From Crossaster papposus (taxonomy: Eukaryota; Echinodermata; Asteroidea; Velatida; Solasteridae): 64,000 nt of DNA. The translations under genes were made by a program, and so were the position numbers. The stretch spans positions 1-64,000 of the forward strand of contig JBAIAA010000023.1 of the NCBI GenBank assembly GCA_037893245.1, read 5' to 3'. This document shows, piece by piece, positions 56,790 to 64,000 of this stretch. Below the pieces are notes generated by a model. That model saw only the letters and a list, made by a program, of their open reading frames with translations, made no database searches and had not been told where the DNA came from. Positions within the stretch are counted from its first letter, which is position 1. Every line of letters starts with the position of its first letter.

Positions 56790-59425
56790 AATGGACTTCC
56801 AACACTCCAAAATGGTCTATAGCGCACATTGAGCCAAACAAACACTTTTTGGCACTATTTACCTTCAGATCACGAAATGGACTTACAACACTCCCAAATG
56901 CTCTATAGCGCCCATTGAGCCTAACAAACACTTTTCGGCACTTGTTACCTTCAGATTACGAAATGGACTTACAACACTCCCAAATGCTCTATAGCGCCCA
57001 TTGAGCCTAACAAACACTTTTCGGCACTATTTACCTTTAGATCACGAAATTGAGTAACAACACTCCCAAATGCTTTATAGCGCCCATTGAGCCTAACAAA
57101 CACTTTTCGGCACTATTTACCTTTAGATCACGAAATTGACTAACAACACTCCCAAATGCTCTATAGCGCCCATTGAGCCTAACAAACACTTTTCGGCACT
57201 ATTTACCTTCAGATCACGAAATGGACTTACAACACTCGAATATGGTCTATAGCGCCCATTGAGCCTAAGAAACACTTTTCGGCACTTTTTAACGTCAGAT
57301 CACGAAACGGACTTACAACACTCCCAAATGGTCTATAGCGCCCATTGAGCCTAACAAACACTTTTTGGCACTCTTTACCTTCAGATCACGAAATGGACTT
57401 ACAACACTCCCAAATGCTCTATAGCGCCCAATTGAGCCTAACAAACACTTTTCGGCACTTTTTACCTTCAGATCACGAAATTGACTAACAACACTCCCAA
57501 ATGCTCTATAGCGCCCATTGAGCCTAAGAAACACTTTTCGGCACTTTTTAACGTCAGATCACGAAACGGACTTACAACACTCCCAAATGGTCTATAGCGC
57601 CCATTGAGCCTAACAAACACTTTTTGGCACTATTTACCTTCAGATCACGAAATGGACTTACAACACTCGAATATGGTCTATAGCGCCCATTGAGCCTAAG
57701 AAACACTTTTCGGCACTTTTTAACGTCAGATCACGAAACGGACTTACAACACTCCCAAATGGTCTATAGCGCCCATTGAGCCTAACAAACACTTTTTGGC
57801 ACTCTTTACCTTCAGATCACGAAATGGACTTACAACACTCCCAAATGCTCTATAGCGCCCAATTGAGCCTAACAAACACTTTTCGGCACTTTTTACCTTC
57901 AGATCACGAAATTGACTAACAACACTCCCAAATGCTCTATAGCGCCCATTGAGCCTAAGAAACACTTTTCGGCACTTTTTAACGTCAGATCACGAAACGG
58001 ACTTACAACACTCCCAAATGGTCTATAGCGCCCATTGAGCCTAACAAACACTTTTTGGCACTATTTACCTTCAGATCACGAAATGGACTTACAACACTCC
58101 CAAATGCTCTATAGCGCCCATTGAGCCTAACAAACACTTTTCGGCACTTTTTACCTTCAGATCACGAAATTGACTAACAACACTCCAAATGCTCTATAGC
58201 GCCCATTGAGCCTAAGAAACACTTTTCGGCACTTTTTAACGTCAGATCACGAAACGGACTTACAACACTCCCAAATGGTCTATAGCGCCCATTGAGCCTA
58301 ACAAACACTTTTTGGCACTATTTACCTTCAGATCACGAAATGGACTTACAACACTCCCAAATGCTCTATAGCGTCCATTTAGCCTAACAAACACTTTTCG
58401 GCACTATTTACCTTCAGATCACAAAATGGATTTACAACACTCCCAAATGGTCTATAGCGCCCATTGAGCCTAACAAACACTTTTCGGCACTATTTACCTT
58501 CAGATCACGAAATGGACTTACAACACTCGAAAATGGTCTATAGCGCCCATTGAGCCTAAGAAACACTTTTCGGCACTTTTTAACGTCAGATCACGAAACG
58601 GACACTTTTTGCCACTATTTACCTTCAGATCACGAAAGGGACTTACAACACTCCCAAATGCTCTATAGCGCCCATTGAGCCTAACAAACACTTTTTGCCA
58701 CTATTTACCTTCAGATCACGAAAGGGACTTACAACACTCCCAAATGCTCTATAGCGCCCATTGAGCCTAACAAACACTTTTCGGCACTTGTTACCTTCAG
58801 ATCACGAAACGGACTTACAACACTCCCAAATGCTCTATAGCGCCCATTGAGCCTAAGAAACACTTTTCGGCACTTTTTAACGTCAGATCACGAAACGGAC
58901 TTACAACACTCCCAAATGGTCTATAGCGCCCATTGAGCCTAACAAACACTTTTTGGCACTATTTACCTTCAGATCACGAAATGGACTTACAACACTCCCA
59001 AATGCTCTATAGCGTCCATTTAGCCTAACAAACACTTTTCGGCACTATTTACCTTCAGATCACAAAATGGATTTACAACACTCCCAAATGGTCTATAGCG
59101 CCCATTGAGCCTAACAAACACTTTTCGGCACTTTTTACCTTCAGATCACGAAATTGACTAACAACACTCCCAAATGCTCTATAGCGCCCATTGAGCCAAA
59201 CAAACACTTTTCGGCACTTTTTACCGTCAGATCACGAAATGGACTTCCAACACCCCAAAATGGTCTGTAGCGCACATTGAGCCAAACAAACACTTTTTGG
59301 CACTATTTACCTTCAGATCACGAAATGGATTTACAACACTCCCAAATGCTCTATAGCGCCCATTGAGCCTAACAAACACTTTTCGGCACTATTTACCTTT
59401 AGATCACGAAATTGACTAACAACAC
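56790..59425 (+). repeat. 2620-bp tandem duplication, first copy
   Basis: This unit matches the next at 2620 bp, equal to 30 monomers, one short monomer and one extra base. CTCGAATATGG, the two CCCAATTG monomers (near 57431 and 57860) and their flanks all recur at this offset. Its left edge overlaps the end of the 5534-bp unit because the duplicated segment begins inside it. A short monomer lies at 58599. Confidence 0.86.
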
Positions 59426-59450
59426 TCCAAAATGGTCTATAGCGCACATT
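59400..59450 (+). repeat. Hybrid monomer at the 2620-bp junction
   Basis: AAATTGACTAACAACACTCC is followed directly by AAAATGGTCTATAGCGCAC. In the rest of the window the second segment follows GGACTTCCAACACTCC. The hybrid sits where the first 2620-bp copy ends and the second begins (56781 plus 2620 is 59401), so it records the exchange point within the shared AACACTCC. Confidence 0.82.
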
Positions 59451-61950
59451 GAGCCAAACAAACACTTTTTGGCACTATTTACCTTCAGATCACGAAATGG
59501 ACTTACAACACTCCCAAATGCTCTATAGCGCCCATTGAGCCTAACAAACACTTTTCGGCACTTGTTACCTTCAGATTACGAAATGGACTTACAACACTCC
59601 CAAATGCTCTATAGCGCCCATTGAGCCTAACAAACACTTTTCGGCACTATTTACCTTTAGATCACGAAATTGAGTAACAACACTCCCAAATGCTTTATAG
59701 CGCCCATTGAGCCTAACAAACACTTTTCGGCACTATTTACCTTTAGATCACGAAATTGACTAACAACACTCCCAAATGCTCTATAGCGCCCATTGAGCCT
59801 AACAAACACTTTTCGGCACTATTTACCTTCAGATCACGAAATGGACTTACAACACTCGAATATGGTCTATAGCGCCCATTGAGCCTAAGAAACACTTTTC
59901 GGCACTTTTTAACGTCAGATCACGAAACGGACTTACAACACTCCCAAATGGTCTATAGCGCCCATTGAGCCTAACAAACACTTGTTGGCACTCTTTACCT
60001 TCAGATCACGAAATGGACTTACAACACTCCCAAATGCTCTATAGCGCCCAATTGAGCCTAACAAACACTTTTCGGCACTTTTTACCTTCAGATCACGAAA
60101 TTGACTAACAACACTCCCAAATGCTCTATAGCGCCCATTGAGCCTAAGAAACACTTTTCGGCACTTTTTAACGTCAGATCACGAAACGGACTTACAACAC
60201 TCCCAAATGGTCTATAGCGCCCATTGAGCCTAACAAACACTTTTTGGCACTATTTACCTTCAGATCACGAAATGGACTTACAACACTCGAATATGGTCTA
60301 TAGCGCCCATTGAGCCTAAGAAACACTTTTCGGCACTTTTTAACGTCAGATCACGAAACGGACTTACAACACTCCCAAATGGTCTATAGCGCCCATTGAG
60401 CCTAACAAACACTTTTTGGCACTCTTTACCTTCAGATCACGAAATGGACTTACAACACTCCCAAATGCTCTATAGCGCCCAATTGAGCCTAACAAACACT
60501 TTTCGGCACTTTTTACCTTCAGATCACGAAATTGACTAACAACACTCCCAAATGCTCTATAGCGCCCATTGAGCCTAAGAAACACTTTTCGGCACTTTTT
60601 AACGTCAGATCACGAAACGGACTTACAACACTCCCAAATGCTCTATAGCGCCCATTGAGCCTAACAAACACTTTTCGGCACTTTTTACCTTCAGATCACG
60701 AAATTGACTAACAACACTCCAAATGCTCTATAGCGCCCATTGAGCCTAAGAAACACTTTTCGGCACTTTTTAACGTCAGATCACGAAACGGACTTACAAC
60801 ACTCCCAAATGGTCTATAGCGCCCATTGAGCCTAACAAACACTTTTTGGCACTATTTACCTTCAGATCACGAAATGGACTTACAACACTCCCAAATGCTC
60901 TATAGCGTCCATTTAGCCTAACAAACACTTTTCGGCACTATTTACCTTCAGATCACAAAATGGATTTACAACACTCCCAAATGGTCTATAGCGCCCATTG
61001 AGCCTAACAAACACTTTTCGGCACTATTTACCTTCAGATCACGAAATGGACTTACAACACTCGAAAATGGTCTATAGCGCCCATTGAGCCTAAGAAACAC
61101 TTTTCGGCACTTTTTAACGTCAGATCACGAAACGGACACTTTTTGCCACTATTTACCTTCAGATCACGAAAGGGACTTACAACACTCCCAAATGCTCTAT
61201 AGCGCCCATTGAGCCTAACAAACACTTTTTGCCACTATTTACCTTCAGATCACGAAAGGGACTTACAACACTCCCAAATGCTCTATAGCGCCCATTGAGC
61301 CTAACAAACACTTTTCGGCACTTTTTACCTTCAGATCACGAAACGGACTTACAACACTCCCAAATGCTCTATAGCGCCCATTGAGCCTAAGAAACACTTT
61401 TCGGCACTTTTTAACGTCAGATCACGAAACGGACTTACAACACTCCCAAATGGTCTATAGCGCCCATTGAGCCTAACAAACACTTTTTGGCACTATTTAC
61501 CTTCAGATCACGAAATGGACTTACAACACTCCCAAATGCTCTATAGCGTCCATTTAGCCTAACAAACACTTTTCGGCACTATTTACCTTCAGATCACAAA
61601 ATGGATTTACAACACTCCCAAATGGTCTATAGCGCCCATTGAGCCTAACAAACACTTTTCGGCACTTTTTACCTTCAGATCACGAAATTGACTAACAACA
61701 CTCCCAAATGCTCTATAGCGCCCATTGAGCCAAACAAACACTTTTCGGCACTTTTTACCGTCAGATCACGAAATGGACTTCCAACACCCCAAAATGGTCT
61801 GTAGCGCACATTGAGCCAAACAAACACTTTTTGGCACTATTTACCTTCAGATCACGAAATGGATTTACAACACTCCCAAATGCTCTATAGCGCCCATTGA
61901 GCCTAACAAACACTTTTCGGCACTATTTACCTTTAGATCACGAAATTGAC
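59426..61950 (+). repeat. 2620-bp tandem duplication, second copy (one monomer lost)
   Basis: The offset is 2620 bp up to about 60620 and then 2534 bp. The 1-bp-loss monomer ACTCCAAATG lies at 58183 and 60717. The 86-bp difference is one monomer missing after the AACGTC monomer near 60600. A private CTTGTTGGCAC lies near 59980, and a short monomer at 61133. Homology ends near 61950. Confidence 0.85.
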
Positions 61951-64000
61951 TAACAACACTCCCAAATGCTCTATAGCGCCCATTGAGCCTAACAAACACT
62001 TTTTGCCACTATTTACCTTCAGATCACGAAAGGGACTTACAACACTCCCAAATGCTCTATAGCGCCCATTGAGCCTAACAAACACTTTTCGGCACTTTTT
62101 AACGTCAGATCACGAAACGGACTTACAACACTCCCAAATGGTCTATAGCGCCCATTGAGCCTAACAAACACTTTTTGGCACTATTTACCTTCAGATCACG
62201 AAATGGACTTACAACACTCCCAAATGCTCTATAGCGCCCATTGAGCCTAACAAACACTTTTCGGCACTTTTTACCTTCAGATCACGAAATTGACTAACAA
62301 CACTCCCAAATGCTCTATAGCGCCCATTGAGCCTAAGAAACACTTTTCGGCACTTTTTAACGTCATATCACGAAACGGACTTATAACACTCCCAAATAGT
62401 CTATAGCGCCCATTGAGCCTAACAAACACTTTTTGGCACTATTTACCTTCAGATCACGAAATTGACTTACAACACTCCCAAATGCTCTATAGCGTCCATT
62501 TAGCCCAACAAACACTTTTCGGCACTTTTTACATTCAGATCACAAAATGGATTTACAACACTCCCAAATGCTCTATAGCGCCCATTGAGCCAAACAAACA
62601 CTTTTCGGCACTTTTTACCGTCAGATCACGAAATGGACTTCCAACACTCCAAAATGGTCTATAGCGCACATTGAGCCAAACAAACACTTTTTCGCACTAT
62701 TTACCTTCAGATCACGAAATGGATTTACAACACTCCCAAATGCTCTATAGCGCCCATTGAGCCTAACAAACACTTTTTGGCACTATTTACCTTTAGATCA
62801 CGAAATTGACTAACAACACTCCCAAATGCTCTATAGCGCCCATTGAGCCTAACAAACACTTTTTGGCACTATTTACCTTCAGATCACGAAATGGACTTAC
62901 AACACTCCCGAATGGTCTATAGCGCCCATTGAGCCTAACAAACACTTTTCGGCACTATTTACCTTCAGATCACAAAATGGATTTACAACACTCCCAAATG
63001 GTCTATAGCGCCCATTGAGCCTAACAAACACTTTTCGGCACTTTTAACCTTCAGATCACGAAATTGACTAACAACACTCCCAAATGCTCTATAGCGCCCA
63101 TTGAGCCAAACAAACACTTTTCGGCACTTTTTACCGTCAGATCACGAAATGGACTTCCAACACCCCAAAATGGTCTGTAGCGCACATTGAGCCAAACAAA
63201 CACTTTTTGGCACTATTTACCTTCAGATCACGAAATGGATTTACAACACTCCCAAATGCTCTATAGCGCCCATTGAGCCTAACAAACACTTTTCGGCACT
63301 ATTTACCTTTAGATCACGAAATTGACTAACAACACTCCCAAATGCTCTATAGCGCCCATTGAGCCTAACAAACACTTTTCGGCACTATTTACCTTCAGAT
63401 CACGAAATGGACTTACAACACTCGAAAATGGTCTATAGCGCCCATTGAGCCTAAGAAACACTTTTCGGCACTTTTTAACGTCAGATCACGAAACGGACAC
63501 TTTTTGCCACTATTTACCTTCAGATCACGAAAGGGACTTACAACACTCCCAAATGCTCTATAGCGCCCATTGAGCCTAACAAACACTTTTTGCCACTATT
63601 TACCTTCAGATCACGAAAGGGACTTACAACACTCCCAAATGCTCTATAGCGCCCATTGAGCCTAACAAACACTTTTCGGCACTTTTTACCTTCAGATCAC
63701 GAAACGGACTTACAACACTCCCAAATGCTCTATAGCGCCCATTGAGCCTAAGAAACACTTTTCGGCACTTTTTAACGTCAGATCACGAAACGGACTTACA
63801 ACACTCCCAAATGGTCTATAGCGCCCATTGAGCCTAACAAACACTTTTTGGCACTATTTACCTTCAGATCACGAAATGGACTTACAACACTCCCAAATGC
63901 TCTATAGCGTCCATTTAGCCTAACAAACACTTTTCGGCACTATTTACCTTCAGATCACAAAATGGATTTACAACACTCCCAAATGGTCTATAGCGCCCAT
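61951..64000 (+). repeat. Further HOR copy, cut by the window end
   Basis: From about 62090 this matches the 54.1-55.4 kb block at 8023 bp (CTTATAACAC at 62380 and 54357, CTCCCGAATGG near 62906). It then runs into GAAAGGGAC and short-monomer sequence (junction at 63494) like that at 61.1 kb. It differs from all four copies at 46-55 kb in having TTTTTCGCAC and GAGCCTAACAAAC where they have TTTTTCTCAC and GAGCATAACAAAC. It also has the private CACTTTTAACCTTC near 63040. The array continues past the end. Confidence 0.82.

Larger units (their letters stand above)
51755..57200 (+). repeat. 5534-bp tandem duplication, second copy
   Basis: This copy begins at a hybrid monomer (about 51755-51800) and matches the first copy to about 57208. 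Single differences from the first copy include TTTTGGGCAC (near 54405), GCCTCAGAAAC (near 54309) and AGCGCCC at 54120 against AGTGCCC at 48586's counterpart site pattern. The subunit pair recurs with CTTATAACAC at 52294 and 54357. Confidence 0.87.
1..64000 (+). repeat. 86-bp satellite DNA array, whole window
   Basis: Successive CAAACAC starts are 86 bp apart, for example at 71 and 157, and this holds to the end of the window except for 39-bp short monomers and 1-bp indels. Near-invariant parts of the monomer are CAAACACTTTT at 1-11, GGCAC at 13-17, ACACTC at 50-55 and CTATAGCG at 65-72. The most variable sites are 12 (C/T), 19 (A/T), 24-28, 36 (G/A), 40-47, 56-57, 63, 73-74, 79, 84 and 1 (C/G). 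All copies are in one orientation, and I saw no transposon, gene or unique sequence between them. Such arrays in eukaryotes usually lie in centromeric or other heterochromatin; that placement is inferred, because the family is not one I recognise. The array has no visible start or end here. Confidence 0.98.

Noticed and set aside
1-64000. CRISPR array
   Set aside because: There are regular repeats but no unique spacers. The entire 86-bp period is repeated, and variation is by point change in recurring types.
1-64000. Nematode-type telomere hexamer (TTAGGC, seen as GCCTAA)
   Set aside because: It occurs once per 86-bp monomer at the join and never in tandem, so it is a chance match and no basis for assigning a nematode host.
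1-64000. CENP-B box
   Set aside because: The closest match, TTTCGTGATCTGAAGG on the minus strand, has the TTCG but lacks the required A and CGGG positions.
1-64000. Bacterial or phage origin, or an rRNA/tRNA cluster
   Set aside because: No gene, tRNA-like fold or rRNA motif was seen. A 64 kb pure tandem array is not typical of bacterial or phage genomes.

Overview
The whole 64 kb window is one uninterrupted head-to-tail tandem array of an 86-bp monomer. I found no gene, RNA gene, transposon, CRISPR array or unique sequence in it. From total length I estimate about 765 monomers, of which at least 38 are a shortened 39-bp form. All monomers read in the same direction, and the array runs off both ends of the window. 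For position references, monomer base 1 is the first C of CAAACAC. The monomer then has TTCGGCAC at 10-17, the CAGATCACGAAA block at 28-39, CACTCCCAAATG at 51-62, CTATAGCG at 65-72 and CCATTGAGCC at 74-83. The consensus is about 43% G+C with three CpG sites. A pure, homogeneous, multi-kilobase satellite of this kind suggests eukaryotic heterochromatin (centromeric, pericentromeric or subtelomeric). I do not recognise the family, so I cannot name the organism.

The array is organised at several scales. Monomers fall into recurrent types defined by shared substitutions: AACGTC plus AAACGGAC; AAATTGACTAAC; ACAAAATGGATTTAC; GTCCATTTAGCC; ACCGTC plus GGACTTCC followed by GCACATTG; CTCGAAAATGG or CTCGAATATGG; GAAAGGGAC; the +1 variant CCCAATTGAG; and the 39-bp deletion form. 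These types recur in a fixed order, which makes higher-order repeats (HORs).

Layout: 1-1093, a partial copy of the block near 7.8-8.6 kb; 1094-2125, a 516-bp duplication; 2126-3545, a mixed stretch with a 344-bp duplication; 3546-11554, three HOR copies (A, B, C; 2354, 3043 and 2832 bp); 11555-13880, a mixed stretch with a 602-bp duplication; 13880-18545, units of 1465 and 1550 bp; 18546-23687, blocks of 15-17 monomers marked by CTATTGCG; 23688-25620, a diverged copy of HOR A; 25621-29370, a 2058-bp tandem duplication; 29371-30249, a linker; 30250-43420, a 6560-bp tandem duplication; 43421-46219, a linker; 46220-57200, a 5534-bp tandem duplication containing 2063-bp subunits; 56790-61950, a 2620-bp duplication whose second copy lacks one monomer; 61951-64000, a further partial copy. 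Offsets were worked out by hand from shared private variants, so edges are good to a few tens of bases.

The most informative results are the nested large duplications with readable hybrid junction monomers, a single-origin 47-bp deletion that has been amplified into 211-bp cassettes, and the arithmetic reason why all open frames here stop at 83 codons or fewer. Nothing in the window supports a protein-coding or enzymatic system.
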